Origin: Thermoguttaceae bacterium
Lineage (GTDB): Bacteria > Planctomycetota > Planctomycetia > Pirellulales > Thermoguttaceae
Assembly: GCA_017939795.1 (NCBI GenBank)
Contig: JAGBAA010000007.1
Coordinates: 1 to 46,868, forward strand
Reading direction: 5' to 3'
Length of the DNA stretch: 46,868 nt
How positions within the stretch are numbered: position 1 is the stretch's first letter; each line of letters begins with the position of its first letter. The notes below the pieces were generated by a model, which worked only from the letters and a program-made list of their open reading frames with translations, was not told the origin of the DNA and ran no database searches. This document shows positions 23,404-32,537 of the stretch, piece after piece. The position numbers were made by a program, and so were the translations under genes.

Positions 23404-24954
23404 ATGAATAAAATTTTGGGATTGCTTTCCACAGGGTTTCTGACCCTCACGCTGTTTTTGGGGTTCGCGCTGACGGTCCCGTCGGTGAGTATGGCTGCGG
23501 ATGGGGATCCGGCAGCTGCGGCATCGGAAGATGGTGCGAAAAAGACCGTCAAAAAGACCGTAAAGAAAAAGAAGAAGACCGCACAGACCAAAGAGGCTGA
23601 AGAGGATGCAGATGAAGAAAAAACGGCTTCCGGTACCAAAAAGGTGACGAAAAAAACGAAAAAGTCGGCAACCGCGTCGTCTGAAACAGATACAGAAGAT
23701 GCCGGAAAGACCAAATCGAACAAGACGGCCAAAGGCGGAAAGAAAGTAAAGCCGGCCGATGATGCCGACGCGGAAGACACCGAAGCTGCAGACGCCTCTG
23801 CAAAAACGGAAACGCCTGAAGATGCCGAAAAGGAAGATGCCGAAAAAACAGAAACGCCTGACAAAGTGTCTGAAAAAGCGGACAGCGATCCAGAAACCGG
23901 ATCCGTCGAAAAAGCGGACGCCAGTCCTCTGACGGAAGAAGGTTCGGAGGCCGGCGAGATCCGCAAGATCACCATTGACGGCATCGAATACGCATTCTGC
24001 TGGTGTCCTGCCGGTTCCTTTGAAATGGGTGCCCCGGAAGAGGAACTCGGATACTCGGAGATCGAAAAACAGCACACCGTGAAACTCTCGAAAGGCTTCT
24101 GGATGCTCCAGACTGAAGTGACCCAGGAAATGTACGAGTCCCTCACGGGAAGCAATCCGAGCTACTTCAGCGCGAAAGGCTTCGGCAAAGAAAAAGGGAA
24201 AGTTGCCGGACGCGAAGAAACCGCAAAATTCCCGGTGGACCGCGTTTCGTATCGTGACGCATTGGCGTTCTGCGAAAAGATCTCGGAGATCTGCAGCGTG
24301 AAATTCACCCTGCCGACGGAAGCGCAGTGGGAGTACGCCTGCCGCGCGGGAACGAAAGGCGCATTCTACACGGAGAAAGCCCCGTCGGTCCAGCAGGCCA
24401 ACTACAAAACCGGCACAAATATGCCGGAGAGTACGGAAGAAGTCGGAACGCACGGCCAGAACCCCTGGAATCTCCAGGACATGATGGGCAACGTGAGCGA
24501 ATGGTGCCGCGACTACTTCGATCCGGATTACTATGCAGCATCGCCGGCTTCGGATCCGACCGGACCGTCAGAAGCGGAAAACGGTGAACGTGTTCTGCGC
24601 GGCGGCAGTTTCGCGAACATGGCCTACTATCTGCGCAGTGCGGCTCGCAATCAGCTGATCGAAGGCGCAAAAGGGAATCGTTTCGACGGTTTCCGTTTCA
24701 TCACCGTCCCGGGTGGTGAAGCGGCTCCGGAAGCAGACGCGGACGATACAGAAGACGCAGACGCGGACGATGAAGAAAAGGCCGACGATGCGGAAGACGC
24801 AGACACGGACGATGAAGAAAAGGCCGACGATGCGGAAGACGCAGACGCGGACGATGAAGAAAAGGCCGACGATGCGGAAGACGCAGACGCGGACGATGAA
24901 GAAAAGGCCGACGATGTGGAAGACGCAGACGCGGACGCGGATGAAGAGGAGTGA
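23404..24954 (+). CDS. Secreted formylglycine-generating-enzyme-like (SUMF1) protein with charged flanks
   Basis: This is a 516-residue protein. Residues 1-30 form a signal peptide ending SMA-AD. Residues ~35-185 are very Lys/Glu/Ala-rich and probably disordered. Residues ~195-435 form an FGE-sulfatase fold: CPAGSFEMGAPEEE, QTEVTQEMYESL, LPTEAQWEYACRAGT, NVSEWCRDYF, RGGSFANM and NRFDGFRF. Family members include sulfatase-activating enzymes, but many are secreted and non-enzymatic. I cannot confirm the two catalytic cysteines at the expected place. The end is a 14-residue acidic repeat (DDAEDADADDEEKA type). A terminator follows at 24972. Confidence 0.88.
   Translation: MNKILGLLSTGFLTLTLFLGFALTVPSVSMAADGDPAAAASEDGAKKTVKKTVKKKKKTAQTKEAEEDADEEKTASGTKKVTKKTKKSATASSETDTEDAGKTKSNKTAKGGKKVKPADDADAEDTEAADASAKTETPEDAEKEDAEKTETPDKVSEKADSDPETGSVEKADASPLTEEGSEAGEIRKITIDGIEYAFCWCPAGSFEMGAPEEELGYSEIEKQHTVKLSKGFWMLQTEVTQEMYESLTGSNPSYFSAKGFGKEKGKVAGREETAKFPVDRVSYRDALAFCEKISEICSVKFTLPTEAQWEYACRAGTKGAFYTEKAPSVQQANYKTGTNMPESTEEVGTHGQNPWNLQDMMGNVSEWCRDYFDPDYYAASPASDPTGPSEAENGERVLRGGSFANMAYYLRSAARNQLIEGAKGNRFDGFRFITVPGGEAAPEADADDTEDADADDEEKADDAEDADTDDEEKADDAEDADADDEEKADDAEDADADDEEKADDVEDADADADEEE
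24751..24945 (+). repeat. 42-bp in-frame tandem repeat in the FGE-like gene
   Basis: Four nearly perfect copies of a 42-bp unit (14 residues, nearly all Asp, Glu, Ala, Lys) and a partial fifth end the gene. The copies differ by single bases, which indicates recent expansion; copy number probably varies between strains. Confidence 0.85.
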
Positions 24955-24971
24955 TCCTCATCTGAACTCTG

Positions 24972-25007
24972 AACGGAGACTGTGCTTTTCGCAGTCTCCG
25001 TTTTTCT
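24972..25007 (+). terminator. Terminator of the FGE-like gene
   Basis: AACGGAGACTG and CAGTCTCCGTT pair around TGCTTTTCG, followed by TTTC. Confidence 0.88.
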
Positions 25008-25061
25008 AGACAGCAAAAAATTATTTTCCCCGCCATTTTCCATTTTAGTAAGGAGATTTTC

Positions 25062-26387
25062 ATGCCCGCGACACGAAGAGATTTTCTGAATACGTGTTCT
25101 GTTTTGACTGGAGCCGCTATTCTGAATCCATCAGGACAGACGGACGCACAGTCTACTGCGCCAACTTCCGCCGATACAGCCCCTCCAAATGCGCAAAATG
25201 AGATCGGAACTCCATATGCAGGCTGGAAAGAAGGCGAAATGGACCTTCATTTCATCCTGACTGGCGTTGGCGAGTCGATGTTCTACATTTACCCGGACGG
25301 TACGACGATGCTCCTGGATGCCCCGGACTGGAACATTGAAAGCTACCGGGACCGTGTGCCGGCAATACCGGACTCTTCACGTCTTGCGAGTGAGTGGATC
25401 ATGCGCTACCTGATGCGCGTCAATCCCGGCGGAAAATCGATCGACTACATGATGCTCTCGCACTACCACAGTGATCATGCCGGCTGCGAAGACATCCACG
25501 CAGGCAAAACGGAAGGGCGCGGAGAAGACTACTGTCTTTCCGGTCTGGCGAACATTGGCGAACATTTCAAATTCACGAAAGTTTTTGACCGCGGATACCC
25601 TACCTACGACCAGCCGAGAGTGCTTCAGAGCGATGCTTTCGTCAATTTCGTCCGGTTCACGAAGTACATGACGAAAGCGGGACGTTTCACGATGGAAGAA
25701 CTGGAAGTCGGACGTCAGGATCAGCTTGCACTATGCCGCGCGCCGGAAAAGTACCCGACCTTCCATACGCGGACGATCTGCAAAAACGGCGTCGTCTGGA
25801 CCGGTAAGGATATGGAAACGCGCAATTTCTACGCGGAAAACGAAAAAAACATCAACGGCCGCATCAACGAAAACACGCTGTCGATCGGCTATCTCATTGA
25901 ATACGGCCCCTTCCGCTATTTCACCGGCGGGGATCTGAGCTGCTCGGTCTTCACGGCAAATGATGAACGGATCAATCTTGAGGCGCAGGTCGGTTTGGTC
26001 GTCGGAAAACTGGACGTCTGCAAAACGAACCACCACTCGTACAAAGATTCCATGGACCCCGGCTTTACGAACGCAGTTCAGGCCAGGGTCTACGTCTCGA
26101 ATGTCTGGGATCTTCACCATCTCCAGGACAACACGATGACGAACATGACCTCGGCAGCCGAAGACGTTCTCGTCTGCCCGACGATCAGCCACGCCCGCGC
26201 ACTGGAAAAGTACCGCGACCGTCCCTGGATGAAAAATCTGGCGAAAGAAGCACAGGACGGAGGCGGCCATATTGTCGTGAAAGTCTTCGATGAAGGCCGG
26301 CAGTACAAGGTCTACTATCTGACCGCGAAAGACGAATCGATGACCGTCCGCCAGGTCTACGGCCCCTTTAAATCGCGGAATGCGTGA
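25062..26387 (+). CDS. Tat-exported metallo-beta-lactamase-fold hydrolase
   Basis: This 441-residue protein has a twin-arginine signal at the start (ATRRDFLNTCSVLTGAAIL). The metallo-beta-lactamase core begins at about residue 60 (LHFILTGVGESMFYIYPDGT) and carries the zinc motif SHYHSDHAG, further ligands in FTGGDLS and KTNHHSYKDS. The layout resembles the ComEC/Rec2-type group of the superfamily, but as a free secreted enzyme. The substrate is unknown. The ribosome binding site is AAGGAG. The following Sel1 lipoprotein lies 76 bp downstream on the same strand. Confidence 0.85.
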   Translation: MPATRRDFLNTCSVLTGAAILNPSGQTDAQSTAPTSADTAPPNAQNEIGTPYAGWKEGEMDLHFILTGVGESMFYIYPDGTTMLLDAPDWNIESYRDRVPAIPDSSRLASEWIMRYLMRVNPGGKSIDYMMLSHYHSDHAGCEDIHAGKTEGRGEDYCLSGLANIGEHFKFTKVFDRGYPTYDQPRVLQSDAFVNFVRFTKYMTKAGRFTMEELEVGRQDQLALCRAPEKYPTFHTRTICKNGVVWTGKDMETRNFYAENEKNINGRINENTLSIGYLIEYGPFRYFTGGDLSCSVFTANDERINLEAQVGLVVGKLDVCKTNHHSYKDSMDPGFTNAVQARVYVSNVWDLHHLQDNTMTNMTSAAEDVLVCPTISHARALEKYRDRPWMKNLAKEAQDGGGHIVVKVFDEGRQYKVYYLTAKDESMTVRQVYGPFKSRNA

Positions 26388-26463
26388 GCCTGGATCTGCC
26401 CCACGCCCCTTCGAAACCAAATTTGACCATCAAAAACGAAACGCGGATCAGGGAGACTCGTTC

Positions 26464-27144
26464 ATGAGCAGAAAACGTTTACGAGGTGTGGGCCTTGGGG
26501 TCCTTCTCGTCCTCCTTTCCCTCTCCGGCTGCTCGAAGCAGGAAAATGGGAGTGGACCGCCGGAAACGGCACGCCAGGAAACGATTTCCGTCGAAACGGC
26601 AGAAAGGATCCCCGGAGATCCTCTCGTTCAGCAGGCACTTTCCCTCATTGAGGATCAGGACGGTAATTTACTGCCGACGCCGAAGTGGGCGGATGCGATC
26701 CCTCTTTTTCGACAGGCTGCCGAAATGCAGAATGCCGTCGCGGAACGCTACCTTGGTTACGTATACGCGACCGGTTCCGGAATTTCAAAAGACCTGAAAG
26801 AAGCGGAAAAATGGTACCGGACCGCAGCAGAACACGGCGACGTAAAAGCACAGTTCAACCTCGCACTTTTCTGTCTGACGGGAGCAGACGGCGAAACAGA
26901 GCCGAATATTCCGGAAGCAGAAACGTGGTTTCGGGCAGCGGCAAAACAGGGACATCTGGACGCGCAGCATTTCATGACGGAGATCCTTCCGCAGCTTCAG
27001 GACCGTCTCCCGGATGAACTCCCGGATGAACTGCCGTCAGGAGACGACTCGGGAACGACAGCCGCTCAGGACCAGGAAACCGATGAAGATCCGGGAAAAC
27101 TGCCGCCGGAACTGCCGGAGAGCCTCCCCTCGGAACTGCCGTAG
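26464..27144 (+). CDS. Sel1-repeat lipoprotein
   Basis: This 226-residue protein starts at 26464 behind CAGGGAGAC. It carries a lipoprotein signal (LLVLLSLSGC, acylated Cys at about residue 23). Sel1-type repeats, helical hairpins that bind proteins, follow: AERYLGYVYATGSGISKDLK, EKWYRTAAEHGDVKAQFNLA, ETWFRAAAKQGHLDAQHFM. The C-terminal 50 residues are Pro/Glu/Leu-rich with repeats of LPDELP/LPPELP. It is probably an envelope scaffold protein; the partner is unknown. Confidence 0.82.
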   Translation: MSRKRLRGVGLGVLLVLLSLSGCSKQENGSGPPETARQETISVETAERIPGDPLVQQALSLIEDQDGNLLPTPKWADAIPLFRQAAEMQNAVAERYLGYVYATGSGISKDLKEAEKWYRTAAEHGDVKAQFNLALFCLTGADGETEPNIPEAETWFRAAAKQGHLDAQHFMTEILPQLQDRLPDELPDELPSGDDSGTTAAQDQETDEDPGKLPPELPESLPSELP

Positions 27145-27267
27145 CCAGTGCGAAGTTTCTGCACGTCCGTCTGGATCCCATCCCTGGCATGGCGGCCCAT
27201 GGGATTCGCCAGACACAAAAAATTTCAATTTCCTACCAACTCCAACCTTTACCCAAAGGATCACATC

Positions 27268-28080
27268 ATGAAACGACGTGAATTTTTGACCGCCGGAGCC
27301 GCAGCGGCCGTGACCGGCATTCTCGCGAACGAAACGGAACTGCTTCAGGCGGAAGACTGCCCGACTGCCAGGCGCGAACTGATCGAAGTGCGCATCCTCT
27401 ATACACAGAGCGAAGACGCCAAAAAACGGCTTCTCGACCGATGCGATGCGCTCCTGATCCCGCGCTGCCGTGAAATGGGATTCCGCAAAACTGGGATCTT
27501 CTCCGTAAATCTGGATCTGCACAAAGACGACAAAGGATTCGATCCGATCTACGAAAACGCGGTCTTCTTCATGACGTCCGCCCCGTGTTTCGGGAAACTG
27601 GAAGCCTTCCATGAAGCACTCCACACGATCGCGGACGCAGACAAACGGATCCAGACCTTCACGAAAGAAGCACTCTACACGGAAATGGAATCGACGCTCA
27701 TGCGCGCGTTCCCGCACTGCCCGACGCTGGAAGTTCCGAATCTCTCACCGGACCGCGTCGTTCAGTTCCGCCGCTACTTCAGTCCGTCGTGCGACCGCAA
27801 CCGCTCGAAGCGCAATATGTTTGATGTTCGCGGCGAGCTGGATCTCTTCAAACGCTGCGGCATGATGCCGGTCTTCTTTGGCGAAATGCTCTACGGAACG
27901 ATGATGCCGAATATCTCGTACGTACTGAGTTTCGAAAACGACGAAGCCCGCCGAACCAACTGGAAGAAATTCGTGACCTCGCCGGAGTGGAAGCAGATGA
28001 GCAGCGAGCCGGAATTTGCCGACACGGCGACGAAGATCCGCAATCTCTTCCTGAAACCGAGCGCAGGATCTGAAATTTAA
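27268..28080 (+). CDS. Tat-exported NIPSNAP-family protein
   Basis: The ATG at 27268, behind AAAGGATC, gives 270 residues. The Tat signal is MKRREFLTAGAAAAVTGILA. Two ferredoxin-like NIPSNAP units follow: the first around EVRILYTQSEDAKKRLLDRC, the second around FDVRGELDLFKRCGMMPVFF and ISYVLSFENDEARRTNWKKF. Secreted NIPSNAP proteins with Tat signals are frequent in planctomycetes; the function is unknown. It converges on pyrC across a large hairpin. Confidence 0.85.
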   Translation: MKRREFLTAGAAAAVTGILANETELLQAEDCPTARRELIEVRILYTQSEDAKKRLLDRCDALLIPRCREMGFRKTGIFSVNLDLHKDDKGFDPIYENAVFFMTSAPCFGKLEAFHEALHTIADADKRIQTFTKEALYTEMESTLMRAFPHCPTLEVPNLSPDRVVQFRRYFSPSCDRNRSKRNMFDVRGELDLFKRCGMMPVFFGEMLYGTMMPNISYVLSFENDEARRTNWKKFVTSPEWKQMSSEPEFADTATKIRNLFLKPSAGSEI

Positions 28081-28126
28081 AAAGTTTTTTCGGCAAGTGC
28101 GGCCGCATACCAGCGGAAAACACGAA

Positions 28127-28186
28127 AGAGGCACAGAACCACACAGGGGAAACACGAACCTTCCCTTTGTGTGTTTCTGTGCCTCT
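28127..28186. terminator. Long hairpin between convergent NIPSNAP and pyrC genes
   Basis: AGAGGCACAGAACCACACAG on one side is mirrored by TGTGTGTTTCTGTGCCTCT on the other, with GGGGAA/TTCCC inside. The stem is nearly 25 bp with small bulges. It lies between the two stop codons and probably ends transcripts from both directions, though the T runs are short. Confidence 0.7.
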
Positions 28187-28235
28187 TCTGATATTCAGCA
28201 GTAAAATAAAAGGCTTCGGAGTCCCGTTCGTTTCC

Positions 28236-29543
28236 CTATCTGCGCAGAAGCCGGACACGTCCATTGACCAGCACGCAAACCGCACGGCCGACGAGTTCTT
28301 TTCCGAGCCACGGACTGTTTTTGCTCCGGGAGCGCAGTTCTTTCTCCGTAACGGTCCACTTTAGTTCCGGGTCGATGATGGCGACGTCCGCATCTGCGCC
28401 AACGGCCAGCGTTCCTTTCCCGGACGGCAGTTTGATGATTTTCGCCGGGCTGCACGCCAGTTTATCGATCAGCTGCGGCCAAGTCAGCCGACCTTTGAGG
28501 ATCAGCTCCATATTGAGGACTGAGAGTGCCGTTTCCAGCCCAACGATCCCGAACGGCGCAAGGTCGATCTCGCGCTGTTTCTTTTCAGCGGAATGCGGCG
28601 CATGATCTGTCGCGATGCAGTCAAGCGTACCGTCCAGCAGTCCCTCGATGCACGCTTCCACATCTTCACGCGGACGCAGCGGCGGCGCCATCTTCAAATT
28701 CGTATCGAAAGAGACCAGCAGATCGTCCGTCAGCGTCAGATGGTGCGGGGTAACCTCCGCCGTCACGTTGACACCGCGTTTTTTGGCTTCACGGATCAGT
28801 TCCACACCGCGGGAGGTCGAAATGTGCATCAGGTGAAGACGCCCTTTCGTGTACTCCGCCAGCATGATCGCGCGTGCCGTCATGACGTCCTCCGCCAGCG
28901 ACGGGATCCCTCGCAGTCCCAGACGTGCCGAGACACATCCTTCGTGCATGACGCCGCGGTTCGTGAGGTTTTTGTCCTCGGTATGGCACATGATCGGCAG
29001 GTCAAACATCTGGGCATACTCGAACGCACGGCGCAGAAGGTCCGCATTTTCAATGTCCGATCCGTCATCGCTGAATCCTACGACACCCGTCCGTGCAAGG
29101 TACCCCATCTCGGAAAGTTCTTTTCCTTCGCGCTTTTTGCTAATGCACCCGATGACGAAAACATTGCAGTGATCCGCCCGTGCAGCCTGATCCTGAATGA
29201 ACTCCACATCCGCCGGCGTATCGATTGGCGGATCCGTGTTCGGGATGCAGCAGATCGAAGTATACCCACCGTTCAGAGCCGCGTCGCTTCCCGTGAAGAT
29301 CGTCTCGCTCTCCTCAAATCCAGGTTCCCGCAAATGCGTGTGAAGATCCACAAATCCCGGAACGACCAGCTTGCCTTCTGCATCGATCTCCCGTTCTTTC
29401 CCCGTCGGCCGCATTCCGAAGCCGGTGATCCGCCCATTCTCGATGAGCACATTCGTCACGCAGTCCATTCCCTGAGAGGGATCGATCACGCGGCCGTTTT
29501 TGATGAGGATACTTTGCATCACGTTTCCGATTTTTTCGTACAT
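28236..29543 (-). CDS. pyrC: Dihydroorotase
   Basis: This 435-residue enzyme closes carbamoyl-aspartate to dihydroorotate in pyrimidine synthesis. Metal and active-site motifs of the amidohydrolase class are present: VDLHTHLREPGFE at about residue 58, the metal-binding MCHTEDKN and HLMHIST, and ATDHAPHSAEKK. The ATG at 29543 is chosen because GGGAGGTGAT lies just before it; an ATG eight codons later (29519) is possible. Only 19 bp separate it from the end of pyrB, so the two form an operon. Confidence 0.95.
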   Translation of the reverse strand: MYEKIGNVMQSILIKNGRVIDPSQGMDCVTNVLIENGRITGFGMRPTGKEREIDAEGKLVVPGFVDLHTHLREPGFEESETIFTGSDAALNGGYTSICCIPNTDPPIDTPADVEFIQDQAARADHCNVFVIGCISKKREGKELSEMGYLARTGVVGFSDDGSDIENADLLRRAFEYAQMFDLPIMCHTEDKNLTNRGVMHEGCVSARLGLRGIPSLAEDVMTARAIMLAEYTKGRLHLMHISTSRGVELIREAKKRGVNVTAEVTPHHLTLTDDLLVSFDTNLKMAPPLRPREDVEACIEGLLDGTLDCIATDHAPHSAEKKQREIDLAPFGIVGLETALSVLNMELILKGRLTWPQLIDKLACSPAKIIKLPSGKGTLAVGADADVAIIDPELKWTVTEKELRSRSKNSPWLGKELVGRAVCVLVNGRVRLLRR

Positions 29544-29562
29544 TTCATCACCTCCCGGTACT

Positions 29563-30537
29563 TCACGCATTCTGGATCCTTTTTCTCGCCCCATCGGTCA
29601 GCCACAGAACAGCCATACGGACTGCCAGGCCGTTGGAGACCTGATCCAGGATCGCACTCTGGGGACCGTCGGCTACTTCCGGAGTCAGTTCGACTCCGCG
29701 GTTGATGGGACCCGGCGCAATGACGAGCAGATCCGACTTTCCGCGGCGCAGCCGTTCGCTGTTCATGCCGAAAAGAAGCGAGTATTCCCGCGTCGAGGGG
29801 AAGGGACTCGTGTACTGACGCTCAAACTGGATCCGCAGCATATTCAGCACATCCACGCGCGGAAGGATCGCATCGAGAGAATGTGAAAATTCGACTCCCA
29901 TCTCTTTCCAGACCGGCGAAACGAGCGTCGACGGCCCGCAGACGATGACGTGTGCGCCAAGTTTTTTGAGTCCCCAGGCATTCGAGCGCGCGACCCGGCT
30001 GTGCGCAATATCGCCGACGACGCCGACCGTCTTCCCTTCCAGAGAACCGAGACGCTGACGCATCGTCAGAATGTCGAGCAGTCCCTGCGTCGGATGCTCA
30101 TGCGCACCGTCACCGGCATTGATGATCGAACAGTTCACATTCTCCGCCAAAAGATGCGGGATCCCCGGCGTACTGTGGCGCACTACCATCGACTCGCACC
30201 CCATTGCTTCGAGATTCTTCGCGGTATCGACGACGGATTCCCCTTTGCTCAGACTGCTGGTCGATGCCGTGAAAGCGACACAGGAAGCACCAAGACGCTG
30301 CGCGGCAAGACTGAAGCTGGTACGTGTCCGAGTAGAATTTTCGAAGAAGAGCGTCACGCTCGTGTGCCCGCTGAGAAAAGAAAACTTTCGGCGTCCCTCA
30401 TCAAAGGCGGTCCGAAAAACCTGTGCTTTGTCCAGAAGGATCAGAAGCTCTTCGCGAGTCAGATCCTCCAGCCCCAAAAGATGCATTCGTTTCCAGTTTT
30501 CCGGAAACTCACCCAATTCAGGCAATTCGTTAAACAT
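29563..30537 (-). CDS. pyrB: Aspartate carbamoyltransferase catalytic subunit
   Basis: This 324-residue enzyme makes carbamoyl-aspartate from carbamoyl phosphate and aspartate. Signatures: [20 protein letters not shown] (carbamoyl-phosphate loop), [24 protein letters not shown] and [10 protein letters not shown]. No regulatory subunit (pyrI) is adjacent. The ATG at 30537 has AGAGAGGAA upstream; an in-frame ATG at 30558 has none and lies only about 26 nt from the predicted RNA start. It is the first gene of pyrBC. Confidence 0.94.
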   Translation of the reverse strand: MFNELPELGEFPENWKRMHLLGLEDLTREELLILLDKAQVFRTAFDEGRRKFSFLSGHTSVTLFFENSTRTRTSFSLAAQRLGASCVAFTASTSSLSKGESVVDTAKNLEAMGCESMVVRHSTPGIPHLLAENVNCSIINAGDGAHEHPTQGLLDILTMRQRLGSLEGKTVGVVGDIAHSRVARSNAWGLKKLGAHVIVCGPSTLVSPVWKEMGVEFSHSLDAILPRVDVLNMLRIQFERQYTSPFPSTREYSLLFGMNSERLRRGKSDLLVIAPGPINRGVELTPEVADGPQSAILDQVSNGLAVRMAVLWLTDGARKRIQNA

Positions 30538-30590
30538 AAATGGCATTTCCTCTCTCATCTGGATCGAAATTTTGACGCATTCTGCTCTTT

Positions 30591-30619
30591 AGTATACCAT
30601 GAAATCCCCAAAAAGTCAA
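30591..30619 (-). promoter_or_regulatory. Promoter of pyrBC
   Basis: On the minus strand TTGACT, 17 bp, TATACT. The upstream tandem repeat (30691-30877) ends about 70 bp before the -35 box. No pyrimidine attenuator hairpin is visible in the short leader. Confidence 0.82.
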
Positions 30620-30690
30620 GCAGGCTCCCCGCAAGAAAGTCCAAAACTCTCCCATCTTTTCAAAACCGGAAAATATTTCCACCGGATCCA

Positions 30691-30877
30691 GGACTTTTCA
30701 GACTGCGGGACTTTTCAGACTGCGGGACTTTTCAGACTGTGGGACTTTTCAGACTGCGGGACTTTTCAGACTGTGGGACTTTTCAGACTGTGGGACTTTT
30801 CAGACTGTGGGACTTTTCAGACTGTGGGACTTTTCAGAATGCGGGACTTTTCAGAATGCGGGACTTTTCAGAATGCG
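30691..30877. repeat. 17-bp tandem repeat, 11 copies, between rpoN and pyrB
   Basis: The unit GGACTTTTCAGACTGYG is repeated 11 times without spacers: copies 1-8 have GACTG, copies 9-11 have GAATG. The array starts 17 bp after the rpoN stop (minus strand) and lies upstream of the pyrBC promoter. Plus-strand frames across it give low-complexity peptides that I do not accept as genes. Possible roles are a repeated protein-binding site, a transcription end zone for rpoN, or a neutral minisatellite. Confidence 0.92.
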
Positions 30878-30894
30878 TTCATCCCGAAAGGAAA

Positions 30895-32457
30895 CTACTT
30901 CGCGATCTTACGCTTTCTGGAACTTGGGATCTTCATTTCCTTCCGGTATTTATTGATGGTCGTGCGGGCAATCGAGAGCATTTCCGCCAACTGTTCGTCT
31001 GTGAGCGGCTCTGTCCGGTCCTCATTTCGGATCAGATCCCGCAAACGGAGCTTCACGACATCACGGGAATCTGCGCATTCCGTCTCTCCGGCTGCGCTGT
31101 TTCCTGAGACGGAACGGGTCGCGGCGGTACTCTGGCTGAAAAACTGGGCAAGCGGCAGAAGTCCCCGAGGCGTTTCGATCCATTTGTTTGCGGTCGCCCG
31201 GCTGACGGTCGAGACGTGACGCCCGATCTGTTTCGCGATCTGCGTCCGGGTCAGCGGACGAAGCGCAATGGGACCGTTTTCCAGAAAATCAGACTGCGCC
31301 TTCACCAGCGCGTTTCCGATCAGTTCCATCGTTTCCTGCCTTTTTTGGATCGCATCGATGAGCCACAGGACCCGCGTTTTGTTCCGCAGGAGATTCTTCT
31401 TTTCCTCCTCCGTCCGGCAGTTCTTCATCGAAACTGATGCTGCCGCCAGTTCCGGAAGTCCGGAATCCGCCAGAGTCACGAACCATTCCCCCGCGTCATT
31501 TTTGGCACAGTACATATCCGGCTCAACGAGCACCTTGGGTTCCGAGGAAAAATTACGCCCCGGATTCGGATTCAGCCTCAAGCGTCCGATCTGCCGAAAC
31601 ATTTCTTCTACTTCACGGACACTCAGCCCGCTTTTTTTCGCGATACTGCCGGCGATCTCGAAATCATCGCATTCCAGCTCTTTTCCGTACAGGGAGACAA
31701 ATCGGCGGATCGCCTGGTAGTCAAACGGATCATCCTCCCAATCGTCCTCCAAACGGCTTTCCTTTTCTTTTTCCTCGATCTGAAGAAGCAGGCATTCCCG
31801 AAGGTCTCTCGCCCCAACTCCAGTCGGTTCAAGAGACTGAATGACCTCCAAAGCCGCAATGCCGCGTACTTCCGCATCCGGCGCAAAACCAAAGAGATCC
31901 TCATCGTCGAACGGTTTCAGAAGAAAACCGCGCGGATCCAGGGCGTAAATGACCAGCTCGGCATCCTCACGCAGGGAATCGGAAATACTCAAAGCTCCAA
32001 GCTGCTCGACCAAAAAAGAAGCCAGCGTCTGGGAATTGTCGGCAAGATTCTCAAGCATTCCCTGATGCCGCTCCGCCATCGCTTCCCGTTCTGCCCGCGA
32101 CGGTAAAGACATTTCGTCTTCATACGGTGCACTTTCCGCCTGCAGTGCCTCCCATTCCGCCAGCCGTTCCGTTTCCGCAGTCTCTTTTCCGGCTTCGCCG
32201 CTCCGCACTTCCGTCCCCGGAGTACTGTCGGCTTCCCCAATACTCTCTGGGCCAGAACCTGTTCCTCCATCGTTTCCAGCCCCATTTTCGCGAACCTCAA
32301 GACACGGATTCGTCTCAAATTCCCGCGCAATATAGTCCCGCAATTCCTGTCCGGAAAGCTGCATGATCTGCGTCGTCAGAATACGGCGCATCTGCTGAAG
32401 CTGCTCGGTACTCGTCCGCAGACTCAGATCCGTTCCCAGCGCAAATCCCTGCCTCAT
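30895..32457 (-). CDS. rpoN: RNA polymerase sigma-54 factor
   Basis: This 520-residue protein directs RNA polymerase to -24/-12 promoters that need AAA+ activators. Region I is Gln/Leu-rich (STEQLQQMRRILTTQIMQLS, ELRDYIAREFETNPCLE). The acidic region II is long. The core-binding region follows (DPRGFLL, LEPTGVGARDLRECLLLQI). The helix-turn-helix is near RPLTRTQIAKQIGRHVSTVS. The RpoN box at the end reads ARTTINKYRKEMKIPSSRKR, against the usual ARRTVAKYRE. GGAGAG stands before the ATG. It lies downstream of recR with 80 bp between. Confidence 0.94.
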   Translation of the reverse strand: MRQGFALGTDLSLRTSTEQLQQMRRILTTQIMQLSGQELRDYIAREFETNPCLEVRENGAGNDGGTGSGPESIGEADSTPGTEVRSGEAGKETAETERLAEWEALQAESAPYEDEMSLPSRAEREAMAERHQGMLENLADNSQTLASFLVEQLGALSISDSLREDAELVIYALDPRGFLLKPFDDEDLFGFAPDAEVRGIAALEVIQSLEPTGVGARDLRECLLLQIEEKEKESRLEDDWEDDPFDYQAIRRFVSLYGKELECDDFEIAGSIAKKSGLSVREVEEMFRQIGRLRLNPNPGRNFSSEPKVLVEPDMYCAKNDAGEWFVTLADSGLPELAAASVSMKNCRTEEEKKNLLRNKTRVLWLIDAIQKRQETMELIGNALVKAQSDFLENGPIALRPLTRTQIAKQIGRHVSTVSRATANKWIETPRGLLPLAQFFSQSTAATRSVSGNSAAGETECADSRDVVKLRLRDLIRNEDRTEPLTDEQLAEMLSIARTTINKYRKEMKIPSSRKRKIAK

Positions 32458-32537
32458 GGTCTCTCGCTCTCCGTCTCTTAATGGTCATTCAAACGCACAT
32501 CAAAACGCCATCCCAATGCTCCATTGCCCCCCAAACG

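Noticed and set aside
23392..24453. Two long minus-strand frames opposite the FGE-like gene
   Set aside because: Ser/Phe/Arg-rich mirrors of the Lys/Glu-rich region of a gene with signal peptide and terminator.
28593..29705. 370-residue plus-strand frame opposite pyrC/pyrB
   Set aside because: Antisense of two certain pyrimidine genes; no ribosome binding site or promoter.
30691..30877. CRISPR array
   Set aside because: The units are contiguous 17-mers without spacers, and no cas genes are nearby.
29950..31219. Plus-strand frames crossing pyrB and the 17-bp repeat
   Set aside because: They mirror pyrB and then read the tandem repeat as low-complexity DFSDCGTFQ peptides; no start signals.
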